A stretch of 64,000 nt of DNA from Flexivirga meconopsidis (GTDB lineage: Bacteria; Actinomycetota; Actinomycetes; Actinomycetales; Dermatophilaceae): contig NZ_JAOBQJ010000003.1 in assembly GCF_026162425.1 (NCBI RefSeq), forward strand, positions 682,001 through 746,000. Reading direction: 5' to 3'. The notes below the pieces were generated by a model. It worked only from the letters and a program-made list of their open reading frames with translations. It was not told the origin of the DNA and did no database searches. Each line of letters opens with the position of its first letter. The stretch's first letter is position 1. Below are positions 51,366-59,885 of the stretch, piece after piece. Position numbers and translations under genes: made by a program.

Positions 51366-51935
51366 ATGGAGCCGTCGCCGCAGGTCGAGGTACGACGCTC
51401 GACGCGTCGACGGCGCACCGTCTCGGCATACCGCGAAGGCGACCGCATCGTGGTGCTGATGCCGGCCCGCGTCTCCAAGCGCGAGGAGACCCGGCTGGTC
51501 GAGGAGATGGTGCGTAAGGTGCTCGCGCAGGGCGCCCGCCGGCCGCGCAGTGACGAGGACCTGATGCGTAGGGCCGAGCAACTGTCGCAGCGCTACCTCG
51601 GCGGCCTTGCACACCCGGTCTCGGTGCGCTGGGTCGGCAACCAGCGGTCCCGCTGGGGCTCGTGTACGCCGGCCAATGCCACGATCCGGCTGTCCGACCG
51701 GCTGCAGGGCATGCCCGAGTTCGTCAGCGACTACGTGCTGTTGCATGAGCTTGCGCACCTGCTGCAGCCCGATCACGGCAAGAGCTTCTGGGCGCTGCTG
51801 GAGGGCTACCCCCAGTTGGAGCGGGCCCGCGGTTACCTCGAGGGCGTCGCGTTCGGCTCCGGCATGCCCGCACCGACCGCGCCACCGGACGCGGACGACA
51901 TCGAGGGTGAGGACAGCAGCGACACGCTCTTCTGA
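51366..51935 (+). CDS. YgjP-like zinc metallopeptidase-fold protein
   Basis: A 189-residue M48-related protein with the zinc site HELAHLLQPDHGKSFW (HExxH, then a third His) and the YgjP signature NQRSRWGSCTPANATIRLSD. YgjP members are annotated as metal-dependent hydrolases or UTP pyrophosphatases. The C-terminus is an acidic tail. TAGGTT at 51354-51359 lies six bases before the ATG, so it is leaderless. The divergent gap to 51186 shows nothing else. Confidence 0.88.
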   Translation: MEPSPQVEVRRSTRRRRTVSAYREGDRIVVLMPARVSKREETRLVEEMVRKVLAQGARRPRSDEDLMRRAEQLSQRYLGGLAHPVSVRWVGNQRSRWGSCTPANATIRLSDRLQGMPEFVSDYVLLHELAHLLQPDHGKSFWALLEGYPQLERARGYLEGVAFGSGMPAPTAPPDADDIEGEDSSDTLF

Positions 51936-51954
51936 GGCGGCCGGCGGCTGCGGA

Positions 51955-52485
51955 TCAGGCGCGCAGGGTCGCGACGCAGTCGGCCAACCCGGGGTCGGTG
52001 TCGTCCGGCAGCGCGGCGACCGGCCACCAGCGCACGTCGTCGGACTCGTCCGAGACGGCGATCGCGGCATCCGGCGGGGCGGTCGCCGCGATGCGCAGGT
52101 CGAGGTGCGCGCGGCAGCGCCCGAAGCTCTCGCCGAGGGTGTGCCGGTCGAGGAAGAGCGCGCCCGGCACGGCACGCAGTCCGGCGATGCCGGACTCCTC
52201 GGTCGCCTCCCGCAACGCAGCGCCCACGACGGTTGTGTCGCCGGGTTCGAAGTGGCCGCCCGGCTGCAGCCACAGCCGGGCCTTCTTGTGCAGCACCAGC
52301 AGCACCTCGCGGCGGTCGGCGGAGAAGACCACCGCGCTCGCGGTGAAGTGCTCCGGTGGCCCCTCGCGCCGCAGCCCCGCATCGCCGTATGACGAGAGCT
52401 GCGCCAGGAACGCGTCGCGTTGGTCCGACGGTGGCGCGGCGGTCAGCAGTGCGTGCGCATCGGCGGCGAGGCGGGTGGCGCTCAC
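51955..52485 (-). CDS. NUDIX hydrolase
   Basis: A 176-residue NUDIX protein; the box is GGHFEPGDTTVVGAALREAT-EESGI (Asp for the first Glu-region residue, core REATEES intact), preceded by VVFSADRREVLLVLHKKARL. Substrate unknown. The GTG at 52485 overlaps the DUF2342 stop by four bases, so the two are coupled. It converges on the YgjP-like gene. Confidence 0.85.
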   Translation of the reverse strand: MSATRLAADAHALLTAAPPSDQRDAFLAQLSSYGDAGLRREGPPEHFTASAVVFSADRREVLLVLHKKARLWLQPGGHFEPGDTTVVGAALREATEESGIAGLRAVPGALFLDRHTLGESFGRCRAHLDLRIAATAPPDAAIAVSDESDDVRWWPVAALPDDTDPGLADCVATLRA

Positions 52486-53996
52486 TTCGCCGGGTTACTG
52501 CCGGTGCCGCCCTCGTCAGGCTTGTCGTCGGCGTCGTTGTTCCCGGAACCGTTGTCGCCGGAACCGCTGTCGCCGGAAGGCTTTTCGCCGCGTTCGGCAT
52601 CGAGTTCGGCGGCGCCCTGGGCGAGGAGCGCCTCGAGCGCAGCATCGACCTCGTCAGGTTGCGGCGCCGCGGACTCGGGCGACTCGCGGCGCTGCACGTA
52701 ACCGGCCGGGTTGTCCAGGTCGGCCGCGGTCGGCGCGAAGTCGGGGTGCTTCCAGGACGCATCGCGCTGCTCGGCACCGAGCGCGCTCTCCAGCGCGGTG
52801 AAGACGTCCGCCGCGTCGCGCAACCGGCGGGGCCGCAACTCCAGGCCCACCAGGGAGGAGAACACACGCTCCGACGGGCCGCCGGTCGCCCGCCGCCGGC
52901 GCACCGCCTCGGTCAGTTGCGCAGTGTGCGGCAGGTGATCGCCGGCAGCCTCGTTGGCGACCACCTCGACCCAGCCTTCGACGAGCGCCAGCAGCGTCTC
53001 CAGGTGAGCCAGCGCCCGCTGCTGCGCCTCGGACGGCTCCGGGCTGAACAGCGACCCCTGCAACGCCTCCTGCAGCGCGGCCGGGTCGGACGGGTCGGCT
53101 CCGGCGACGGCCTGCTCGATGCCCTCGGTGTCGATCGAGATGTCCCCGGCATACGACTGGACGGCGGCGATCAGCGCCGGGCCGAGCCATGGCACGGACG
53201 CGAACAGTCGCGCCCGGGCAGCCTCGCGGACGGCGAGGTAGAGGTGCACCTCGCCGGCGTCGATGCCCAGTCCTTCGGCGAACTCGGCGACGTTGGCCGG
53301 CAGCATCGCGACGCCGTCGACGAGCGGCAGCCCCACCTCGGTGCCGCTGACCAGGTCGCCGGCGAGGGCGCCCACGGCCTGGCCGACCTGCGCACCGAAC
53401 ATGCCGGCGCTCATGCGCGCCATCATCGGCTGCATCTGGCCCATCAGCGCGGCCGGGTTCATCCCCGCCGGCAGCCCCAACTGCTCCGCGTCACCGGGAT
53501 CGAGCCGGCCAAGCTGCTCGCGCATCGCCGACTCGATCGCGCCGTTCACGCCATAGGCGACCGGTTCGACCAGTTGGCGCCACATGGGCATCGTCTCCTC
53601 GACCCATTCGGCGCGGCTGAGCGCCTTCGCCGGACCGGCCGCCGGGAATTCGGTCACCACGTCGAGCCAGAGGTTGGCGACCTGGACCACCTGGTCGACA
53701 TCGCGCGCGGTGGCGGCGCTGACACTGCTGTCGCCTTCGGCGGCAACGGTCTTGCGCGCCACGTCGGTGGCGAGCTCGACGTTGAAGGCGCCGTCGACCG
53801 GGCCGGACATCATTGCCTGCAACTGGCTGCTGAGCGCCTGCATCATCGACGGGTCGAGGTCTTGCACGCCCATCTGCTGCAGCGCGTCGGCTAGTTGCTG
53901 ATTGTCGGTGTCACCGCCCAGCACCTGCCGCAGCAACTCGGACAGGTCAGGCTGGTTCGGGTCGTCGTCGGGGCGCTGCGCCGGGTCGTTCGACAT
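52482..53996 (-). CDS. DUF2342 family protein (annotated as zinc-dependent metalloprotease)
   Basis: A 504-residue actinobacterial protein like Rv3195. Core segments: LWLDVVTEFPAAGPAKALSR, NPAALMGQMQPMMARMSAGM, GQAVGALAGDLVSGTEVGLP and VEGWVEVVANEAAGDHLPHT, which is where relatives are claimed to bind zinc, although I see no HExxH. The last 60 residues are a Gly/Asp/Asn/Ser-rich disordered tail. AAGGAG five bases upstream fixes the ATG at 53996. Peptidase activity is doubtful. Confidence 0.85.
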   Translation of the reverse strand: MSNDPAQRPDDDPNQPDLSELLRQVLGGDTDNQQLADALQQMGVQDLDPSMMQALSSQLQAMMSGPVDGAFNVELATDVARKTVAAEGDSSVSAATARDVDQVVQVANLWLDVVTEFPAAGPAKALSRAEWVEETMPMWRQLVEPVAYGVNGAIESAMREQLGRLDPGDAEQLGLPAGMNPAALMGQMQPMMARMSAGMFGAQVGQAVGALAGDLVSGTEVGLPLVDGVAMLPANVAEFAEGLGIDAGEVHLYLAVREAARARLFASVPWLGPALIAAVQSYAGDISIDTEGIEQAVAGADPSDPAALQEALQGSLFSPEPSEAQQRALAHLETLLALVEGWVEVVANEAAGDHLPHTAQLTEAVRRRRATGGPSERVFSSLVGLELRPRRLRDAADVFTALESALGAEQRDASWKHPDFAPTAADLDNPAGYVQRRESPESAAPQPDEVDAALEALLAQGAAELDAERGEKPSGDSGSGDNGSGNNDADDKPDEGGTGSNPAK

Positions 53997-54236
53997 GTCA
54001 TCTCCTTGCCACGTGGGTGGCGGCATACCCTCGGTGCATTCGACGGTATGCCGTCGAGAGGTCATCGAGCGAAGTCTTCCTTGTGAAGTACATAACCACG
54101 AAGGAGCGAATGTGAGTTCCACAGGGCGGCGTGTTCGCTCCGGGCGCAACCGACGGCGGGCAGTATGTCGGTCGGCATACGTCTGCGCGGGGTGCACGCC
54201 GGTGCTGCAGCCGGTGCGCAGGGAAGGGATGACGCG

Positions 54237-54665
54237 ATGACCACGGGTGACCCACGGGTGCGACTTGCCGACCTGCGCGACAGCGAGCTGTCCGTCACCG
54301 ATGTGCTCGGTGCGGTCAGTGATCCGGGCGCCGGCGGCATCGGCCTCTTCGTGGGGCAGGTGCGCACACAGGACCATGCCAAAGCCGTTGAACTACTTGA
54401 CTATTCGGCGCACCCATCAGCGATCGACGAGCTGCGCAAGGTCGGCGAGGAAGTGCTCACCGACGACATCACCGCGCTTGCCGCGGTGCACCGGATCGGC
54501 CGGCTGCGGGTCGGCGACATCGCCGTCGTCGTGGCGGTGAGCGCACCGCACAGAGGGCCCGCGCTCAGCGTGTGCACAGCCATGATCGACACTCTCAAGG
54601 CGCGGGTGCCGATCTGGAAGCACCAGGTTTTTCTCGACGGATCTGACGAATGGGTGGGGTTGTGA
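54237..54665 (+). CDS. moaE: Molybdopterin synthase catalytic subunit MoaE
   Basis: A 142-residue MoaE: GLFVGQVRTQDHAKAVELLDYSAHPSA, then VHRIGRLRVGDIAVVVAVSAPHRG and the catalytic loop VPIWKHQVFLDGSDEWVG with the Lys in IWK. It transfers sulfur from MoaD thiocarboxylate; MoeZ (33323) would charge MoaD, which is not in the window. The upstream gap 53997-54236 has only GGCATACC/GGTATGCC (54022-54029 and 54045-54052) as an inverted repeat. Confidence 0.92.
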   Translation: MTTGDPRVRLADLRDSELSVTDVLGAVSDPGAGGIGLFVGQVRTQDHAKAVELLDYSAHPSAIDELRKVGEEVLTDDITALAAVHRIGRLRVGDIAVVVAVSAPHRGPALSVCTAMIDTLKARVPIWKHQVFLDGSDEWVGL

Positions 54666-55765
54666 CGCAGCCGGCAGGTGTGAGTGATGCTGACCGATCG
54701 ACGGCGCCGACCAAGCAGCGCTCGCTCAGCACCCGCAACATCGTCGTCCTGGTCACCGCGATCGTGCTGGTCGTCGCGGTCGCGGCGCTCAACCTGATCC
54801 ACGTCCCGGTGGCGATCCTGCGGCCCGGCCCGGTGACCAACACGCTCGGCAAGGTGGACGGCAAGCCGGTCATCGAGGTGCAGGGCGCCGACACCTACCC
54901 GACCACCGGGAGCCTCGACTTCACGACGGTGTCGATGGCGGGCGGCCCGCAGTACCCGGTCAGCGTGATGCAGTGGATCCGTGCGAAGTTCGACGACCAC
55001 GCCCAGATCGACCCCGAGGACAAGTGGTTTCCCAAGGGCATCACCTCCCAGCAGGTGCAGCAGCAGAACACCGCCGAGATGACCAACTCCCAACAGACCG
55101 CGGAGGTGGTGGCGATGCGCGCCGCCGGGGTGAAGGTGCCGGAGACGATCACCGTCGCGCAGTTGCAGCCGGGAGCCGCCGCCGAAGGGCAGCTGAAGCA
55201 GGGCGACACGCTGGTCAAGGTCAACGGGGTGGCCGTGCAGAACCTGCAGTCGGTCGCCGACGCCATGGACTCGGTCAAGTCCGGCAGCAAGGTGGCGGTC
55301 ACCGTCAACCGCGGGGGCAAACAGCAGCAGCTGCAGGTGCCGACGGCGACCGGCCCGGAAGGCAGGGCCGTCTTCGGCATCGCGATCACGCCGAACTACA
55401 AGTTCCCCTACCAGGTGAAGGTCAATGCCGGTGACGTCGGCGGACCATCGGCGGGCACGATGTTCAGCCTGGCGATCTACGACCTGATCACGCCGGGCGC
55501 GCTGACCGGTGGCAAGAAGATCGCCGGCACCGGCACGATGAGCGAGGACGGCTCGGTCGGGCCGATCGGCGGGATCGCGCAGAAGATGCAGGGTGCCAAG
55601 GACGCCGGGGCGCAGTTCTTCCTGGCGCCGGTGAGCGACTGCAGTGACGCCAAGGGGAACATCCCGAAGGGGCTGACGGTGGTGAAGGTGGAGACCTTCA
55701 ACGACGCGCTCACCGCGGTGAAGCAGATCGGCACCGGGAAGACCACCGGCTTCCCGAGCTGCTGA
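54662..55765 (+). CDS. Membrane-anchored PDZ and Lon-like serine protease
   Basis: A 367-residue protein like Rv3194c: one membrane helix near residues 27-49, an unknown domain, a PDZ domain (about 165-245, QPGAAAEGQLKQGDTLVKVN) and a C-terminal Lon S16 domain with the catalytic Ser in DVGGPSAGTMF and Lys in IAQKMQGAKDAG. The dyad is intact, so peptidase activity is expected outside the membrane. The GTG at 54662 overlaps the moaE stop; an ATG four codons earlier is possible. Confidence 0.9.
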   Translation: MTQPAGVSDADRSTAPTKQRSLSTRNIVVLVTAIVLVVAVAALNLIHVPVAILRPGPVTNTLGKVDGKPVIEVQGADTYPTTGSLDFTTVSMAGGPQYPVSVMQWIRAKFDDHAQIDPEDKWFPKGITSQQVQQQNTAEMTNSQQTAEVVAMRAAGVKVPETITVAQLQPGAAAEGQLKQGDTLVKVNGVAVQNLQSVADAMDSVKSGSKVAVTVNRGGKQQQLQVPTATGPEGRAVFGIAITPNYKFPYQVKVNAGDVGGPSAGTMFSLAIYDLITPGALTGGKKIAGTGTMSEDGSVGPIGGIAQKMQGAKDAGAQFFLAPVSDCSDAKGNIPKGLTVVKVETFNDALTAVKQIGTGKTTGFPSC

Positions 55766-55792
55766 CATTCGCGGCCCGCGCCGTCGTTGCCG

Positions 55793-56335
55793 TCAGTCCT
55801 CCAGGGTGACCTTGAGGGCGTGCACCAGGCCGGGGGCGATGTCGTCGCCGATCGCGACCTTGTCGTCGCTGTCGTTCGCGCGCTGCCGTAGCAGGCAGAC
55901 CGACTCCCCGTCGCGCAGCACCGCCACCAGCAGCCGCACGTCGGACCGGTCCGGGTGCGCGGCCAGCGCCTCGGACGCCTCCTCGGGGTTGTCGGGCAGA
56001 TCGCGCTCGGCCTCCGGCGGCACCACGATGCGCTCGATCGCGAGCGCGACGCCGTCGACCTCGGGCGGCCAGGCAAGTTGCCGCAGCAGTGACTCGATGT
56101 TCGAGGTCTGTGGCACGCCCTCCTGCTCGATCGTGCTGTATGCCGCAGGATCCGCCGCGCCGAGTTGCTCGGCGAGGGCCGGCTCGCGCTGCAGCAGGTC
56201 GGCGTTGCGGGCGATCGCGAACAGCCGCGGCGCCTGGTCCCACCCGGCGGCCGCGACGTGCCGCTCGGTGTCGACCGCCGCCTCGGCGAGCGGGCTGAGC
56301 ACGGGTTTGACCTTGGGGGAGTCGTCTTGCGGCAT
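55793..56335 (-). CDS. PPA1309-family conserved protein
   Basis: A 180-residue actinobacterial protein of unknown function: VSPLAEAAVDTERHVAAAGWD-type helix at the start, PRLFAIARNADLL, then WPPEVDGVALAIERIVVPP and a strand-rich end DVRLLVAVLRDGESVCLLRQ. It regularly sits beside the UPF0182 gene, here divergent. The ATG at 56335 begins the conserved part. Confidence 0.82.
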   Translation of the reverse strand: MPQDDSPKVKPVLSPLAEAAVDTERHVAAAGWDQAPRLFAIARNADLLQREPALAEQLGAADPAAYSTIEQEGVPQTSNIESLLRQLAWPPEVDGVALAIERIVVPPEAERDLPDNPEEASEALAAHPDRSDVRLLVAVLRDGESVCLLRQRANDSDDKVAIGDDIAPGLVHALKVTLED

Positions 56336-56461
56336 ACCGACAATGCTGCCGTATGACGCCGGCCTGCCCGATCTGCGGGGCGGCCTCATAAGTCGCCGGG
56401 TTAAGTTGTCCGTGACGAAGTAGCCCCACCCGCCACATGAACCCCGAACCCGAGGCCCACG

Positions 56462-59400
56462 TTGACTTCTTCGGACGACCCCGCCGACGGCGGCAACGAG
56501 CAGAGTCCCGACCGTCCGCGCGTCGATTTCGGGCGGATCGGCACGACCCGCGGCCGGCGGTTGCTCATCGCGGTGCTGGTGGTCATCGCCCTCGTCATAC
56601 TCGTGCAGGTCTGGGCGAACGTGTGGACCACCAAGCTGTGGTTCGACAGCCTCGGCTACTCCTCGGTGTTCCGCACCGAATACCTCACCAAGGGCACGAT
56701 GTTCGTGGCTGGCGGGTTGATCACCGGGTTGCTGATCTTCGCCAGCATGCTCATCGCCTACCGGAGTCGGCCGCTCTATGCCCCGGCGACGCCGGAGCTG
56801 GACAACATGGACCGCTACCGGGAGGCGATCGAGCCGTTCCGCAAGGTGGCCTTCTGGGTGATCCCGATCCTGTTCGGGCTGTTCGCCGGTTCCGCGGCCG
56901 CCGGGCAGTGGAAGCTGGCCCTGCTGTGGCTCAACCGGCAGAGCTTCGGCGTCAAGGACCCGGAGTTCAACAAGGACATCGGCTTCTACGTCTTCACTCT
57001 GCCGTGGCTGCAGCTGATCTTGAGCTTCCTCACGATGGCGCTGATCCTGTCGCTGGTCGCGGCCGTCGTGATGCATTACCTGTATGGCGGAATCTCCTTG
57101 CAGGGCATCGGAGTTCGCACCACCGGCGCCGCCCGCATCCACCTGTCGCTGATCCTTGCGGTGTTGGTGCTGGGCCGGGCGCTCGCCTACTGGCTGGGCC
57201 GTTACGACCAGACCGCCCGGGACAACTCGCTGTTCACCGGCATCGACTACACCGCACAGAACGCCGTGCTGCCGTCCAAGGCGCTGCTGGCGGGCGCGGC
57301 GGTGATCTGCGCCGTGTTGTTCGTCGCCACCATCTGGACCCGCACCTGGCGGTTGCCGATCGTCGGGCTCGCCTTCCTGCTGGTGTGTGCGATCGTGCTT
57401 GGCGCAATCTACCCGGCGCTCGTGCAGCGCTTCCGGGTGCGCCCGTCCGAGCAGTCGCTGCAATCGCCATACATCAGCCGCAACATCGCCGCGACCAAGG
57501 CGGCATACGGCCTCAACGACATCAAGACAGAGACGTATTCGCCGACAACCGACACCAGCAAGAACCAGCTCCAGAAGGACCGGGCCACGGTGCCGGGCAT
57601 CCGGCTGGTCGACCCGTCGATCGTGTCGCCGACCTTCCGGCAGTTGCAGGGTCAGCGCAACTACTACCAGTTCGGCAACACCCTGGACGTCGACCGCTAC
57701 GACATCGACGGCAAGAGCCAGGACGCCGTCGTCGGGGTGCGCGAACTCGACCTCGACGGCGTGCCGGCGGCGCAGCGCAACTGGGTCAACGACCACACGG
57801 TCTACACGCACGGCTTCGGCTTCGTGGCGGCCAAGGGCAACGAGCGCACTGCCGACGGCCAGCCGGTCTTCATGGAGTCGAACATCCCGCCGCAGGGCGA
57901 CCTCGGCAAGTATGAGCCGCGAATCTACTTCGGGGAGTCATCGCCGCAATTCTCCATCGTGGGGGGACCGGCTAATGGGCCGAAGCGCGAATTGGACTAC
58001 CCCGACTCGAAATCCGGCGGTGAGCAGCGCACGACCTACACCGGCGGCGGGGGAGTCGGGATCGGCTCGTGGGGCCGCAAGCTCGCGTATGCCGTGAAAT
58101 ACCACGACTACAACTTCATGTTCTCGGGGTCGATCAACTCCCAGTCGCGGATCCTCGACACCCGCAACCCGGTCGACCGGCTGAAGAAGGTCGCGCCGTG
58201 GCTGACCGTCGACGGCGACCCCTACCCGGTGGTCGAGGACGGCCGGATCGAATGGGTGGTCGACGGCTACACCACCTCGGCGCAGTACCCGAACTCGCAG
58301 CTGCAGTCGCTCGGCAATGCGACCGCCGACTCGCTGACCGCGACCTCGGAGAACCTGCGGACCCTCGCCGGCGGCCGGGTCAACTACATCCGCAACTCGG
58401 TGAAGGCCACGGTCGACGCCTACACCGGCAAGGTCACGATGTACGCCTGGGACGAGAAGGACCCGGTGCTGAAGGCGTGGATGAGCGCGTTCCCGGGCAC
58501 GGTCAAGCCGATGTCGCAGATCTCCGCCGGTCTGATGTCGCACCTGCGGTATCCCGAGGACCTGTTCAAGGTGCAGCGCGAGCTGCTCACCAAATACCAC
58601 GTGACCGACCCGGGTCAGTTCTTCCAGGGCAACGACCAGTGGCAGATCCCGACCGACCCGACCAGTGAGGGGGCTCAGCAGCCGCCCTACTACCTGTCGC
58701 TGGCGATGCCGGATCAGCAGACGCCGACGTTCTCGTTGACCACGACGTTCATCCCGACCGGAACCCGGCAGAATCTGTCGGCCTTCATGGCGGTCGACGC
58801 CGACGCGGGTTCGACCGCCGGGCAGAAGCGGCCCGGCTACGGCACCTTCCGGGTGCTCGAGATGCCCCGGAACGCCACGGTGAAGGGTCCGGGGCAGTTC
58901 CAGAACGACATCAACTCCTCGCAGGCGGTGTCCCCGACCACCGGGCAGACGCTGTCGCAGTTCCTGACCTACAACAAGCAGGTGGGCTCGCAGGTGCAGG
59001 AGGGCAACCTGCTCACGCTGCCGATCGGCGACGGCCTGCTGTATGTCGAGCCGATCTACGTCCGGGCCGCCGGCAGCACCTCCTTCCCGCTGCAGAAGGC
59101 GGTGGTGGTCGAGTTCGGCGACAACCTGCAGTGGGACGTGACGCTCGACGGCGCGCTCAACGCGCTTTTCGGCGGGGACTCCGGTGCGACCGCCGGCGAC
59201 CAGGGGACCGCACCCGACTCGACTCCCGCGCCGAGTCCGTCCGGATCGCCGTCACCGGCCCCGTCACCGTCGTCGACACCGAGCGGCAACCAGTCGCTCA
59301 AGCAGGCGCTCGCCGACGTGCAGAAGTGGTACGACCAGGGCCAGGCCGATCTGAAGCGGGGTGACTTCGCGGCGTACGGCAAGTCGCAGGAGGAGCTGAA

Positions 59401-59530
59401 GAACGCGATCAAGCGGGCGATCGGCGCGCAGGGCGGCACCGGCTCGGCGCCCACTCCGTCGCAGTCGGGCGGCTCGTCGAGTCGTCCGTCCGCCAGGCCT
59501 TCGTCACCGGCACCGACCTCGACCCGCTGA
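56462..59530 (+). CDS. UPF0182 family large membrane protein
   Basis: A 1022-residue protein like Rv3193c: about seven membrane helices in the first 330 residues (LLIAVLVVIALVILVQVW; GTMFVAGGLITGLLIFASML; LHLSLILAVLVLGRAL-type) followed by a large extracytoplasmic domain and a Pro/Ser/Thr-rich tail (about 915-1022). The conserved IGTTRGRRL lead and FWVIPILFGLF are family features. Function unknown. A TTG at 56462 with GAGG six bases upstream is the most likely start. Confidence 0.9.
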   Translation: MTSSDDPADGGNEQSPDRPRVDFGRIGTTRGRRLLIAVLVVIALVILVQVWANVWTTKLWFDSLGYSSVFRTEYLTKGTMFVAGGLITGLLIFASMLIAYRSRPLYAPATPELDNMDRYREAIEPFRKVAFWVIPILFGLFAGSAAAGQWKLALLWLNRQSFGVKDPEFNKDIGFYVFTLPWLQLILSFLTMALILSLVAAVVMHYLYGGISLQGIGVRTTGAARIHLSLILAVLVLGRALAYWLGRYDQTARDNSLFTGIDYTAQNAVLPSKALLAGAAVICAVLFVATIWTRTWRLPIVGLAFLLVCAIVLGAIYPALVQRFRVRPSEQSLQSPYISRNIAATKAAYGLNDIKTETYSPTTDTSKNQLQKDRATVPGIRLVDPSIVSPTFRQLQGQRNYYQFGNTLDVDRYDIDGKSQDAVVGVRELDLDGVPAAQRNWVNDHTVYTHGFGFVAAKGNERTADGQPVFMESNIPPQGDLGKYEPRIYFGESSPQFSIVGGPANGPKRELDYPDSKSGGEQRTTYTGGGGVGIGSWGRKLAYAVKYHDYNFMFSGSINSQSRILDTRNPVDRLKKVAPWLTVDGDPYPVVEDGRIEWVVDGYTTSAQYPNSQLQSLGNATADSLTATSENLRTLAGGRVNYIRNSVKATVDAYTGKVTMYAWDEKDPVLKAWMSAFPGTVKPMSQISAGLMSHLRYPEDLFKVQRELLTKYHVTDPGQFFQGNDQWQIPTDPTSEGAQQPPYYLSLAMPDQQTPTFSLTTTFIPTGTRQNLSAFMAVDADAGSTAGQKRPGYGTFRVLEMPRNATVKGPGQFQNDINSSQAVSPTTGQTLSQFLTYNKQVGSQVQEGNLLTLPIGDGLLYVEPIYVRAAGSTSFPLQKAVVVEFGDNLQWDVTLDGALNALFGGDSGATAGDQGTAPDSTPAPSPSGSPSPAPSPSSTPSGNQSLKQALADVQKWYDQGQADLKRGDFAAYGKSQEELKNAIKRAIGAQGGTGSAPTPSQSGGSSSRPSARPSSPAPTSTR

Positions 59531-59637
59531 GCAGGTGCGGCTGGCGGGTGGGGCCCCGGCGCGGTGAGAAAGATCCGGGGCCGCTGAGGGCTCGATTTGG
59601 TCTGAGGGGCGGCTGCCCGTAAAGTGGTGTTCACCGA

Positions 59638-59714
59638 CGCGGGGTGGAGCAGCTCGGTAGCTCGCCGGGCTCATAACCCGGAGGTCGCAGGTTCAAATCC
59701 TGCCCCCGCTACCA
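59638..59714 (+). tRNA. Initiator tRNA-fMet (CAT)
   Basis: A 77-base cloverleaf ending in an encoded CCA. The anticodon loop is CTCATAA with a stem of three consecutive G-C pairs next to the loop. The first base C faces T at position 72, an unpaired end, which together with that stem marks an initiator rather than elongator methionine tRNA. D loop AGCTCGGTAGCT and T loop GTTCAAATC are standard. Confidence 0.97.
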
Positions 59715-59730
59715 AATCCCGTCGGGATGA

Positions 59731-59766
59731 AAATGGGCCGGACTCTTCGCAGAGTCCGGCCCATTT
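59731..59766 (+). terminator. Terminator of the initiator tRNA
   Basis: AAATGGGCCGGACTC (59731-59745) pairs perfectly with GAGTCCGGCCCATTT (59752-59766), 16 bases after the tRNA; TTT ends the right arm. Confidence 0.92.
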
Positions 59767-59793
59767 CGCGTGTCGTAGGTCCTACGGGCTCCC

Positions 59794-59880
59794 GAGTGAC
59801 GTCGAGCCGCGGCGAGTGACGACGTTCGCAATGACTGACGTCGATGTATGGACGTCACTCATTGCGAAGGACGTCACTCG
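59794..59880. repeat. Palindromic hairpin element (family member 2)
   Basis: The left arm 59813-59842 and right arm 59851-59880 pair at 27 of 30 positions. The left half reads GAGTGACG, 11 bases, GACTGACG, the same spacing as at 9711-9737, with a different interior. An extra GAGTGACG occurs at 59794. It lies between the tRNA terminator and a convergent gene that ends six bases later. Confidence 0.85.
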
Positions 59881-59885
59881 GTGTG

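Noticed and set aside
54022-54052. GGCATACC/GGTATGCC inverted repeat as an operator of the moaE or DUF2342 genes
   Set aside because: These words are over-used everywhere in the window, so an 8-base pair of them is weak evidence for a specific binding site.
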